Shown here: piece after piece, positions 51,329 through 58,728 of the stretch
How the letters are laid out: the number at the start of each line of letters is the position of its first letter
Position numbering within the stretch: position 1 is the stretch's first letter
NCBI RefSeq assembly: GCF_033110285.1
Contig: NZ_CP136995.1
Span: 1,736,001 to 1,800,000 of the forward strand
Direction: 5' to 3'
From: Ottowia sp. SB7-C50
Lineage (GTDB): Bacteria; Pseudomonadota; Gammaproteobacteria; Burkholderiales; Burkholderiaceae_C
Length of the DNA: 64,000 bases
Made by a program: the position numbers and the translations under genes
Notes under the pieces: model-generated
Told to the model about the DNA's origin: nothing
The model's input: only the letters and a program-made list of their open reading frames with translations
Databases searched by the model: none

Positions 51329-51362
51329 GGGTTACAGCAGAAATGCTGTAACCCGTTTCTCG
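51329..51362 (+). terminator. inverted repeat downstream of tRNA-Pro, likely terminator
   Basis: Perfect 14-bp arms AACGGGTTACAGCA / TGCTGTAACCCGTT with a GAAA tetraloop, then a short T-rich stretch. Lies 9 bp after the tRNA end. Confidence 0.7.
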
Positions 51363-51383
51363 TTTCCGAGCGCTCCAGGCAGA

Positions 51384-51406
51384 TTTGCCCACACTTTTGC
51401 CCACAC
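51384..51406. repeat. direct repeat pair near the tRNA attachment site
   Basis: Two copies of TTTGCCCACAC with 12-bp period, in the DNA just inside the island. Such repeats can be integrase arm-binding sites, and no integrase gene is seen near this end. Confidence 0.4.
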
Positions 51407-51573
51407 CGGCGTGGAACTGAGTCGATGTTTCGAAGGGCGTCTGCTCAACGCCAAGTAAGCACTCGACTATGTGGGCGAGAAGCAACAGGGTCGTTTTTGG
51501 CGAATTTTGGGAATTGGTCTACTTTGCGTCATGTGCTCACGTCGAGCAGCAGACGTTTAAGGAGGTGCCCCCA

Positions 51574-52161
51574 ATGCATTCAATCAGTGCTATTTCCTCT
51601 GTGGATATGCCGATGCAGATCCCACCAAGACCGATCATCGTGTTCCTCTCGGCGGAGCAAGCGATGGGCAGTCTCACCATCGGAAGATCCAAGTTCTATG
51701 AGTTGATCCGGGACGGGCTGCTACCCCGGGGAGTCAATGTGCTCGGAAGGTCGGTTCGGTGGGTCGAATACGAAATTGAGACTGTCAAACATAGCCTCGC
51801 GACTGCGGCTGACCGCAGTGCCATCGAGAGCTTGGTCGCGTGGTTACAGGCCACCCGATGCGCGCCCGTAGCGCCCTCCCGTCAAGTCTGGCTTCAAGGC
51901 TCGGCACTTCGTCATGTCGATCAAGAGATAAAGCCTCTCACGTTCCTGACGGAGCGACAGGTTCGTAAGGAACTCTGCGTCGGACGCACGAAGTTGTACG
52001 AGGCGATCGAGCAGGGGCTAATCCCCCAGGGGCTGCATTTGATAGGCAGGTCGAAGCGTTGGGTCTCATACGAAATTGAATGGGTGAAACGCCTGCTTGC
52101 GATCGAGACCAGTTCGTCAGGACTTCAGATGAGCACACGATGGCTCACCTTGTTTCGATAG
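51574..52161 (+). CDS. tandem AlpA/excisionase-like DNA-binding protein
   Basis: 195 residues from the ATG at 51574, which follows a strong AGGAGG site. Two homologous HTH modules of the AlpA/MerR-type: first FLSAEQAMGSLTIGRSKFYE then RWVEYEIETVKH (about 20-75), second FLTERQVRKELCVGRTKLYE then RWVSYEIEWVKRLL (about 115-175). AlpA proteins activate integrase/excision genes of integrative elements; a single module is usual. Two in one chain suggest binding of two adjacent half-sites without dimerising. First gene of the island next to the tRNA. Confidence 0.8.
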   Translation: MHSISAISSVDMPMQIPPRPIIVFLSAEQAMGSLTIGRSKFYELIRDGLLPRGVNVLGRSVRWVEYEIETVKHSLATAADRSAIESLVAWLQATRCAPVAPSRQVWLQGSALRHVDQEIKPLTFLTERQVRKELCVGRTKLYEAIEQGLIPQGLHLIGRSKRWVSYEIEWVKRLLAIETSSSGLQMSTRWLTLFR

Positions 52162-52304
52162 GCACGCAGCTTGAGCGTCGCCACTCGACAGGCACGCTCG
52201 GCCACGAGGCGGACGAACAAGCAATGGCCGTATCGCCTGCTCGCATCTCCAGAGCCATCCCCTCAAAAGGTTTGCATGTCTGACGCATCATGTGAACTCG
52301 CCTT

Positions 52305-52322
52305 GGTGCCAAATTTGGCACC
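52305..52322. promoter_or_regulatory. 18-bp perfect palindrome with following T-run
   Basis: GGTGCCAAATTTGGCACC is its own reverse complement, and ten T follow at 52331-52340. It could be an operator or recombination site, or (as a short hairpin with spaced T-run) a weak terminator for the AlpA-like gene. Confidence 0.5.
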
Positions 52323-52591
52323 CAAAATGTTTTTTTTTTGTGGCGGCGCCTGCTGGGATTAGCGCTTCAAGGTGCGCCAAGTTGCCGCCGCGTGACACTC
52401 GTGGCGCGCTTCCGGGACAAGCTGGCGATGTGTGTTCGGCCCTTCACGACCCAAAGCCGCCAGTTGACCAAGCTTGGCGAATTTCTGGACTGGTGCAGCT
52501 TGCCGTCGCTCGGTGATTGGTCGTCAGCCCTTCGGGCCTCAACATTCATCCAGAAGCGGCGCTTGACCTACGTCAGTTGCCGGCGAACGAT

Positions 52592-52611
52592 AATTCAACA
52601 ATAATTGAATT
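52592..52611. promoter_or_regulatory. ArsR-type operator before arsR
   Basis: Inverted repeat AATTCAA-N6-TTGAATT ending one base before the arsR ATG. No Shine-Dalgarno lies between, so the transcript may be leaderless or nearly so, and binding would block it directly. Confidence 0.55.
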
Positions 52612-52612
52612 C

Positions 52613-52999
52613 ATGGAACAGGATGAAGCCATCAAGGTCTTTGAGTCGCTCGCGTCAGGCGTACGGTTGGACATCTACCGTCTGCTGATGCGCCAGGGTC
52701 CCGAAGGTTTGGTTGCGGGACAGATTGCAAGCACGTTGGACATTCCTCCAACCAACCTGTCATTTCACTTGAAAGCGCTGACTCACGCCGGCCTCTTGGG
52801 CGTCACGCCCGAGGGGCGGTTCCAGCGTTATCGCGCCAATCTGTCGTTGATGCAGGACTTGATCGAATACCTGACCGCCGAGTGCTGCGCTGGCCATCCG
52901 GAGGAGTGCGCTGAACTGCATGATGCAGCGTGTGAGCCTGTTGCATGCAGCCCTTCGAAGAAGGCGAGCGTCCAACGCACCGTTGGTCACCAATCATAG
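52613..52999 (+). CDS. arsR: ArsR-type arsenite-responsive repressor
   Basis: 128-residue winged-HTH repressor (GQIASTLDIPPTNLSFHLKA, LTHAGLLGVTPEGRFQRYRA). The As(III) site is not the classic ELCVCDL in the recognition helix but a C-terminal cluster: C91, C92 and C99 (AECCAGHPEEC), plus two more cysteines beyond, like the Acidithiobacillus-type ArsR. The ATG at 52613 is chosen for family length; it starts right after the operator palindrome. Heads arsR-arsD-arsA. Confidence 0.92.
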   Translation: MEQDEAIKVFESLASGVRLDIYRLLMRQGPEGLVAGQIASTLDIPPTNLSFHLKALTHAGLLGVTPEGRFQRYRANLSLMQDLIEYLTAECCAGHPEECAELHDAACEPVACSPSKKASVQRTVGHQS

Positions 53000-53069
53000 T
53001 TTGCGGCTGAGTTCGGCTATAAAAGTTGTAGCATTAATTCATTATTTTAAAGATCGTTGGAGATTCAAA

Positions 53070-53486
53070 ATGACCGCTTCAGCCCGCATCCAAATCTTCG
53101 ACCCTGCCCTGTGTTGCGCGAGCGGTGTATGCGGCACTGACGTCGATCAGGCCTTGGTGAGCTTTGCGACCGACGCCGCCTGGGCCACTGGCCAGGGCGC
53201 ACACATTCAGCGCTTCAATCTATCGCAACAACCGCTGGAATTCGCGCAGAACGCCATCGTGAAACGTTTCCTCGAACGTTCTGGAGCCGAGGCGCTACCC
53301 CTCGTGCTCGTTGATGGTGAGGTGGCTCTGGCTGGTCGCTACCCGCAACGAGCGGAGCTGGCGCGCTGGGCCTTGCTGCAAGTCGACGCTGGGCCGGAAG
53401 CAAGTGGATGCTGCGGCGCAGATGCCTCGCCAATGATCGGCTGTTGCGCGCCCAAAACCGAAGCGAGCAGTGGCAAGTGCTGCTGA
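53070..53486 (+). CDS. arsD: arsenic metallochaperone ArsD
   Basis: 138-residue thioredoxin-like protein that carries As(III) to ArsA and weakly represses the operon. Conserved vicinal and third cysteines in DPALCCASGVCG (C15, C16, C21), then further CC pairs in ASGCCGAD, IGCCAPK and GKCC at the tail, as in full ArsD. 22 bp before arsA, so co-translated. Confidence 0.93.
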   Translation: MTASARIQIFDPALCCASGVCGTDVDQALVSFATDAAWATGQGAHIQRFNLSQQPLEFAQNAIVKRFLERSGAEALPLVLVDGEVALAGRYPQRAELARWALLQVDAGPEASGCCGADASPMIGCCAPKTEASSGKCC

Positions 53487-53508
53487 CTGAAGTGCTTTCA
53501 GGGCAATC

Positions 53509-55290
53509 ATGAACTTCCTGCACAACCCACCCCGCTTCCTGTTCTTTACCGGCAAGGGCGGCGTCGGCAAGACCTCCATCGCTTGCGCCGCCGCAGTGCA
53601 ACTGGCCGATGCCGGCAAGCAGGTGCTGCTGGTCAGCACCGACCCGGCGTCAAATGTCGGCCAGGTGTTTGGCCTTTCCATTGGCAACCAAGTCGTCGCC
53701 GTGCCGGCGGTGTCCAACTTGAGCGCGCTGGAGATCGACCCTCCCGCCGCCGCGCAGGCCTACCGTGACCGCATCGTCGGCCCGGTGCGCGGCGTGCTGC
53801 CGGATGCGGTGGTCAAGGGTATCGAGGAGCAACTCTCCGGCGCCTGCACCACCGAGATCGCCGCATTTGACGAGTTCACCGCCCTGCTGGCTGACGACGC
53901 GGCCACGCGCGGGTTTGACCACGTCATCTTCGACACCGCGCCCACCGGCCACACCATCCGCCTGCTCAGCCTGCCTGGCGCCTGGAGCGGCTTTCTGGAA
54001 GCGGGCCAGGGCGATGCCTCTTGCCTCGGCCCACTGGCGGGGCTGGACAAGCAGCGCACGCAATACCAGGCCGCCGTCGCCGCACTGCAGGACGGCGCCC
54101 GCACGCGACTGGTGCTGGTCGCGCGCGGCCAGGGCGCCACGCTGCGCGAAGCCGCGCGCACGCACGAGGAATTGGCGGCCATTGGATTGAGCCGGCAATA
54201 CCTGGTCATCAACGGCCTGCTGCCCGAAAGCGAAGCCGCGCACGACCCACTGGCCGCCGCCGTGCTGCGGCGCGAGCGGGCGGCGTTGGCCAATCTGCCC
54301 GCCGCGCTGCGTGAATTGCCGGTCGATAACATCGCGCTCAAAGCCTTCAATCTGGTGGGTCTGGAAGCGCTACGCCAACTGCTGCAAGCCGAGGTATCTG
54401 GAATCACGCCGATTGGGAGCGAACCCCATATCGGTCTGCCGGACGCACCCACCCTCTCCACGTTGGTCGACGGCATCGCCGCGCCCGGCCACGGCCTGGT
54501 CATGCTGATGGGCAAGGGCGGCGTCGGCAAGACCACGCTGGCGGCCGCCATCGCCGTGGAGCTAGCCGCGCGCGGCTTGCCCGTGCACCTGACGACCTCC
54601 GACCCCGCCGCGCATCTGAGCGAGACCCTGGCGGGCGAGTTGCCCAACCTCGCCGTAAGCCGCATCGATCCGCACGCCGCCACCGAGGCCTATCGGGCCC
54701 ATGTCATGGCCACCAAGGGTGCGGCGCTGGATGAGGCCGGCCGCGCTTTGCTGGCCGAAGATTTGCGCTCGCCCTGCACCGAGGAGATTGCCGTGTTCCA
54801 GGCCTTCTCGCGCGCTATCCGCGAGTCCGGTCGCCAGTTCGTGGTGATGGACACTGCGCCCACCGGCCACACCCTGCTGCTGCTCGACGCCACCGGCGCC
54901 TACCACCGCGACGTGGCGCGCCAGATGGCGACCGGCAGCCACTTCACCACGCCCATGATGCAGTTGCAGGACCCGGCCCGCACCAAGGTGCTGATCGTCA
55001 CGCTGGCTGAAACCACGCCCGTACTGGAAGCCGCGCACCTGCAAGACGACCTGCGCCGCGCCGGCATCGAGCCCTGGGCCTGGGTGGTGAATAACTGCAT
55101 CGCCGCTGCACCCGTGGCCTCGCCGCTGCTGCGCCGCCGCGCAGACAGCGAACTGCGTGAGATCGACGGGATCCGCAGCCGCCACGCCCAGCGCTGGGCC
55201 GTGGTGCCGCTGCTGGCGAACGAGCCTGTGGGCGCGGCGCGCTTGCGTGCGCTGGCCAATTGCGAGCACACGGCTGAACTGAGAGGCTAA
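53509..55290 (+). CDS. arsA: arsenite/antimonite transport ATPase ArsA
   Basis: Catalytic ATPase of the ArsAB arsenite pump, 593 residues with two homologous halves. P-loops FFTGKGGVGKTSIACA (about 12-27) and MLMGKGGVGKTTLAAA (about 331-346), each followed by DTAPTGHT signal motifs. Metal-site cysteines are visible in LSGACTTEI, DASCLGPL and RSPCTEEI. Intact length. No arsB or acr3 pump follows; the next gene is a gapdh fragment. Confidence 0.95.
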   Translation: MNFLHNPPRFLFFTGKGGVGKTSIACAAAVQLADAGKQVLLVSTDPASNVGQVFGLSIGNQVVAVPAVSNLSALEIDPPAAAQAYRDRIVGPVRGVLPDAVVKGIEEQLSGACTTEIAAFDEFTALLADDAATRGFDHVIFDTAPTGHTIRLLSLPGAWSGFLEAGQGDASCLGPLAGLDKQRTQYQAAVAALQDGARTRLVLVARGQGATLREAARTHEELAAIGLSRQYLVINGLLPESEAAHDPLAAAVLRRERAALANLPAALRELPVDNIALKAFNLVGLEALRQLLQAEVSGITPIGSEPHIGLPDAPTLSTLVDGIAAPGHGLVMLMGKGGVGKTTLAAAIAVELAARGLPVHLTTSDPAAHLSETLAGELPNLAVSRIDPHAATEAYRAHVMATKGAALDEAGRALLAEDLRSPCTEEIAVFQAFSRAIRESGRQFVVMDTAPTGHTLLLLDATGAYHRDVARQMATGSHFTTPMMQLQDPARTKVLIVTLAETTPVLEAAHLQDDLRRAGIEPWAWVVNNCIAAAPVASPLLRRRADSELREIDGIRSRHAQRWAVVPLLANEPVGAARLRALANCEHTAELRG

Positions 55291-55358
55291 CCCAGGCATC
55301 CGCTCGGGCTTCACGAAATCGTCACATACGTGCGGACAATTCAATAGTTCTCTAAGGG

Positions 55359-56171
55359 TTAAATTAAAGTGATGAAAGTTGGCATCAATGGGATGGGTCG
55401 TATCGGCCGCCTTGCACTGCGGGCGGCGTTTGGCGCGGCAGAGCGCCAGTCCGATGACCCGAGGGCGAGTAACCGACTTGAGGTGGTGCATCTCAATGAA
55501 CTCAAAGGGGGGGGCGGCAACGACCGCACATCCACATTTGGACGCACGCGTCCGACTCCATTCGATTTGACGGAGCGTCCAATGCTGATGCAGCAGATCG
55601 CGCGCTCGCTCTCCGCAAGCTCAAAGAGGGATCTGACGTGCATGGAGTCCATGGCACGCCCACTGCTCAGGCCAACGCTGAATCCCATGGCCACAGCCCC
55701 AAGCTGGATGTTTTGTATCGCCGCTCCAAGCGACACAAGCTGATCCACGGGCGGCACATCTGCCCTGTCGGAGACAGTGCACGCTATGGCAACCAAAAGA
55801 ACTGGAGCGCGGTCTGCCTTCTCGCGTGCGGTGACCAGTTGCTCTTCAGAGGCACCAGGATCTCGGTCGAGGAGCGCCAGCGCGAAGGCACGCCCGAGCA
55901 AGTGCCGTGACTCGGCAGGAACGAGCACAAAACGCCACGGAATCAATCGACCGTGATCTGGCGCGGCGGCGGCGAGCCAGAGCAGCTCTTCCAACTGATC
56001 ACTGTTCGGACCCGGATCGACCAGCCACCGCGGCCCGACGTGGCGGCGTGACTGAATCAGATCACGTGCCCGATCGAAATCGACCCGTGCTATGGGCTCG
56101 AAGCCATTCGCCGCGACCTGCAGCGTTGCAGGTTCGTCCTTTTCCGGGCTCGTCGCCGTGCCGCGGATCAT
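55359..56171 (-). CDS. aoxC: nitroreductase family protein (AoxC-like), C-terminus altered
   Basis: FMN-dependent oxidoreductase fold: [80 protein letters not shown]. Overlaps the aioA stop by ATGA, the arrangement of aioA with the nitroreductase gene aoxC in arsenite oxidase operons, so I name it on that ground. The raw frame runs on over the antisense gapdh fragment to 55359; with seven instead of eight G/C at 55507-55514 it would stop at 55502 (..DVRSLPPPL). So the C-terminus is a junction or is misread. Confidence 0.75.
   Translation of the reverse strand: MIRGTATSPEKDEPATLQVAANGFEPIARVDFDRARDLIQSRRHVGPRWLVDPGPNSDQLEELLWLAAAAPDHGRLIPWRFVLVPAESRHLLGRAFALALLDRDPGASEEQLVTAREKADRAPVLLVAIACTVSDRADVPPVDQLVSLGAAIQNIQLGAVAMGFSVGLSSGRAMDSMHVRSLFELAESERAICCISIGRSVKSNGVGRVRPNVDVRSLPPPPLSSLRCTTSSRLLALGSSDWRSAAPNAARSARRPIRPIPLMPTFITLI
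55369..55545 (+). pseudogene. N-terminal fragment of arsenic-operon glyceraldehyde-3-phosphate dehydrogenase
   Basis: [20 protein letters not shown] then [27 protein letters not shown] matches the start of the GAPDH that pairs with ArsJ to form and export 1-arseno-3-phosphoglycerate. After about 55 codons, past an eight-G tract (55507-55514), the similarity ends and the DNA becomes the 3' end of the nitroreductase gene on the other strand. No arsJ is present. This is a truncated remnant. Confidence 0.7.
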
Positions 56172-57646
56172 GAGTAGCGCCGTTCCTTGAAGCTGATAGA
56201 TTGCTTCCAGTCCTCAACGCTGCCAACGCGCTGGACGCTGGCCCAGGTGCCCTTGTAATACGGCACGACGTTCCGATCCACCCAGGATGTCACGACGTCG
56301 CCTGCAACGCCCTTGATGTAGCCGAACAGCATGAATGTATGCCCGGGCTTGATCGACTTCATCGGGTATGCCATGGCATAGGTGCTTCCGAAGTCGTTCC
56401 ACACCTCGATCACATCGCCAGCCTTGATGCCGAGTTGCGAGGCGTCCGCTGGATTCATTTCCAGGTAGGCCATGGGATAGCGATCGCGCACAAAGCTGTT
56501 GTATTGATCGTGGTATGCGGTCTGCCACACCTCGTTGGCGCGTCCCTGGTTGATCCAGAATTTGTGCTTTGCCTTCTGATCGGACACCATCTTCGGTAAT
56601 CCGTTCCACGGCGCTGGCTTGAATTCAGCCTTGCCGTCCTTGGTGTCGAACTTGTAGTCGGCATACAGCATTTCCGTGCCGATCAACTTGCCGTCCTTGA
56701 CCTCCTTGATTGGCAACTGCACGCCGTTGTTGCCGGCCTTGCGCAGCAGTTCGTAGGTGGCGAGGTAACCCGTGTCGCCACCCTGGCTGTCGATGGGCGG
56801 CGAGCCAGGCCGCCCCGCGCGACGAAAACCGTCATTGAAGGCGTCTTCCTCGCTCGTCCAGTTGAAGCCGTCGAAGCGAGCAGCCATGTCGGCCTTTCCC
56901 TGCTTCTGGTACATCGCTTTCAGCGTGTTGGCGATGTCCGCCGCGATCAGGCAGTCTGCCTTGGCAGAGCCCGGCGGGTCCATGAACTTCTCGGACAGTC
57001 GCAGACGTCGCTCGCCATTCATCGACGTGAGGTTCGCCTCGCCTGGGTGGGCGGCAGGCAACAGCATGTGCGCCTCTTCGGCGATCATCGTCGGGTACAG
57101 GTTGATCCCCACCACGAACATTCCGCCTTTGGTCTTGCAGGCGTTGTAGATCACATCGATCAATTGCTCAGTGTTCGCGCCGCGCGCCTTTGCAATTGCT
57201 TCGTTAACGATGGCTGTCCGCTTGTGGAGTGCGAGGCGATGCTGCTCAGCGTTCAGGGTCGTCTGGAACGGGTTCCATTGCACGCGGGTAACGTGCTCTG
57301 CAAACTCGATCCCGAGCTCTGCCTCTCGACGCTTGCGCACCAAGAATGGTTGCAGTAACCGTAGAACCTCCAGCGCATTTCGGCTGCGATAGGTCAGGTA
57401 GTAGACGTTGCTGCGAACGCGGCCAGTGCCTGTGTGAATCAGGGAGCCCCCGCACGGCACGCCCAGAACCTGCTTCAGGTGCTCGAGCGTGCGAAGGCAG
57501 TTCTGGCTCACAGTGACCTCCAGGCTATACGTCGGGTTGCGCTTGGTGCGACGGCGGGCAATGCGAACGCAGCCCTCACCGTCAATGAATCCTGCGGCCC
57601 AGGCCAGTTGCAGTTGTGATCGATTCAGCTTCATCTGTATCTCCAA
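56168..57646 (-). CDS. chimeric ORF: LAGLIDADG homing-endonuclease domain fused to the C-terminal part of arsenite oxidase AioA
   Basis: 492-residue open frame made of two unrelated parts. Residues 1 to about 153 are a LAGLIDADG protein ([18 protein letters not shown] carries the motif). From about 154 on, [20 protein letters not shown] and later [20 protein letters not shown] to the end are the C-terminal 338 or so residues of the AioA molybdopterin subunit, which oxidises arsenite; length of whole AioA is about 820. The N-terminal half with the Fe-S site is absent and no AioB precedes it. So the oxidase is inactive here. The fusion is read through in frame without a stop. Confidence 0.8.
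   Translation of the reverse strand: MEIQMKLNRSQLQLAWAAGFIDGEGCVRIARRRTKRNPTYSLEVTVSQNCLRTLEHLKQVLGVPCGGSLIHTGTGRVRSNVYYLTYRSRNALEVLRLLQPFLVRKRREAELGIEFAEHVTRVQWNPFQTTLNAEQHRLALHKRTAIVNEAIAKARGANTEQLIDVIYNACKTKGGMFVVGINLYPTMIAEEAHMLLPAAHPGEANLTSMNGERRLRLSEKFMDPPGSAKADCLIAADIANTLKAMYQKQGKADMAARFDGFNWTSEEDAFNDGFRRAGRPGSPPIDSQGGDTGYLATYELLRKAGNNGVQLPIKEVKDGKLIGTEMLYADYKFDTKDGKAEFKPAPWNGLPKMVSDQKAKHKFWINQGRANEVWQTAYHDQYNSFVRDRYPMAYLEMNPADASQLGIKAGDVIEVWNDFGSTYAMAYPMKSIKPGHTFMLFGYIKGVAGDVVTSWVDRNVVPYYKGTWASVQRVGSVEDWKQSISFKERRYS
57185..57646 (-). mobile_element. LAGLIDADG homing-endonuclease domain (part of the chimeric ORF)
   Basis: About 153 residues with one LAGLIDADG motif, [10 protein letters not shown], and a second region [20 protein letters not shown]; single-motif enzymes work as dimers. 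There are no intein splicing blocks before it (only 15 residues). It may be a free-standing or intron-type homing endonuclease inserted in, or recombined with, aioA. The junction at about 57185 is approximate. Confidence 0.65.
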
Positions 57647-57674
57647 AGTTCTGGTGTATGCATTGAATACCTAT

Positions 57675-57699
57675 CATTGGTAGTTGTCAACTACCAATG
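57675..57699. promoter_or_regulatory. perfect inverted-repeat operator between the chimeric ORF and the HTH gene
   Basis: Arms CATTGGTAGTTG and CAACTACCAATG (12 bp, no mismatch) around a single T. On the minus strand it contains TTGACA (57685-57690), with a TATTCA-like -10 at 57664-57669. This fits an autoregulated divergent promoter bound by the HTH protein. Confidence 0.7.
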
Positions 57700-57752
57700 C
57701 GGTCTTTTGGCGAAAAACATACAATGGAGACTTCCGACCAAGAGATGAACCA

Positions 57753-58064
57753 ATGATTCGCTTTTTGCTGCGGCGGGTCATCGAGGAGTACGAGTTCAAG
57801 CACCAACGCCGGCTCTCGCTGAAAGAAATCAGCGAAGCGACGGGAATCGTGCGACCGACTTTGTCCTTGATGATCGGCCCCAAACCGTTCAACACAACGA
57901 CCAACAACTTGGGCAAGTTGTGTGAGTTCTTTGGCTGTCAGATTTCCGATCTGGTGGAGTACATACCCGAGCCGCCGCACGTTGAGTCAGCGTCGACAAG
58001 TACTGATCAGGCGCCGACGAGGAAGAAGGCGCCTGTTAAAAAGAAGACGGTACGGGATGCTTGA
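57753..58064 (+). CDS. XRE/Cro-type HTH regulator
   Basis: 103 residues from the ATG at 57753 (MIRFLLRRVIEEYEFKHQRR). The HTH is LSLKEISEATGIVRPTLSLM, followed by LGKLCEFFGCQISDLVEYIP, like other single-HTH Cro proteins; the C-terminus is a basic KKAPVKKKTVRD tail. It is divergent from the homing-endonuclease/AioA ORF with a perfect inverted repeat between. An open frame from 57684 adds 23 residues within the operator, which is unlikely. Confidence 0.75.
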   Translation: MIRFLLRRVIEEYEFKHQRRLSLKEISEATGIVRPTLSLMIGPKPFNTTTNNLGKLCEFFGCQISDLVEYIPEPPHVESASTSTDQAPTRKKAPVKKKTVRDA

Positions 58065-58728
58065 CGGCCTGCGCCAATCTCGCCGAATACATGCGGTAGC
58101 GGTGCAGTCGAACGCACTTGGGTGAGCGCGCCAAGCCCGGACTTGGAAGTTTTACGAATCGGAGGGGCTTCTGCCAGGGCGGCCTCACGACGCGTTGCGA
58201 AAGGCAGAACAAGGCACGGAGCGGACCATCGCCACGGGTCCGTCCGTGTCTCAATACGTCCCGTTAGCGGACGATCTTCGACCGCCAGCATCAACGGTGG
58301 GCTAACAAGAGGCTGTCGGATCGACCACAAGCCAATCGAACGGAAGGCTCCGCGAATTTCTCGACTGCTTCCTAAAAGCTTCACATGCCGATTCGTGCTC
58401 GATCACACAGCCTACGACTTTCTATGGGCCATGCTCGCTGGCATTGCGATGCCCGACTTCAAGGCGACACCCTTGAAGCTGAAAACCGTTTCGAGCGAGC
58501 ATACGGATTCTGAGACTTGACGTCGGCGCACAAATCTGGTTACGATTTGGTCGCGGTTCAGCCGAACCGTGGGTGAGTTGCTCCCGTCAGTGCACGCACC
58601 GGACACCTGTCCGGCCTGGCAAAACCAGCGTGAAGTACCCCGTTCATTTTCCCGGCTTGGTTTGAGTCCCGGAAAGCCGAACAACGCGTGCCGTTCTTCA
58701 TTGTGCTTTCCATGACGGAGCTCAATCC
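58065..58728. other. 660-bp stretch without a recognised gene
   Basis: Between the HTH gene and the four-gene cassette. An open frame at 58122-58520 codes for basic low-complexity sequence with no domain I recognise and is probably not real. The right part carries the probable cassette promoter (58517-58546) and a 5' leader of some 180 bases. Confidence 0.45.
58517..58546 (+). promoter_or_regulatory. putative promoter of the four-gene cassette
   Basis: TTGACG (58517-58522), 18-bp spacer, TACGAT (58541-58546), upstream of the gene starting at 58729. Confidence 0.4.

Larger units (their letters stand above)
52162..52612. other. 450-bp stretch without a recognised gene
   Basis: Between the AlpA-like gene and arsR. 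Short open frames (e.g. 52338-52604) carry no domain I recognise. It holds the 18-bp perfect palindrome at 52305-52322 followed by a T10 run, and the arsR operator at its right end. Confidence 0.5.

Noticed and set aside
51269..51706. Open frames starting inside tRNA-Pro
   Set aside because: They begin in the tRNA and overlap the AlpA gene in another frame with no similarity.
56168..57646. Intein inside AioA
   Set aside because: Only about 15 residues precede the LAGLIDADG motif, and no splicing blocks or HN-plus-nucleophile junction is seen near residue 153.
58122..58520. 132-residue open frame upstream of the nuclease cassette
   Set aside because: Low-complexity basic sequence, no ribosome site of note and no domain.
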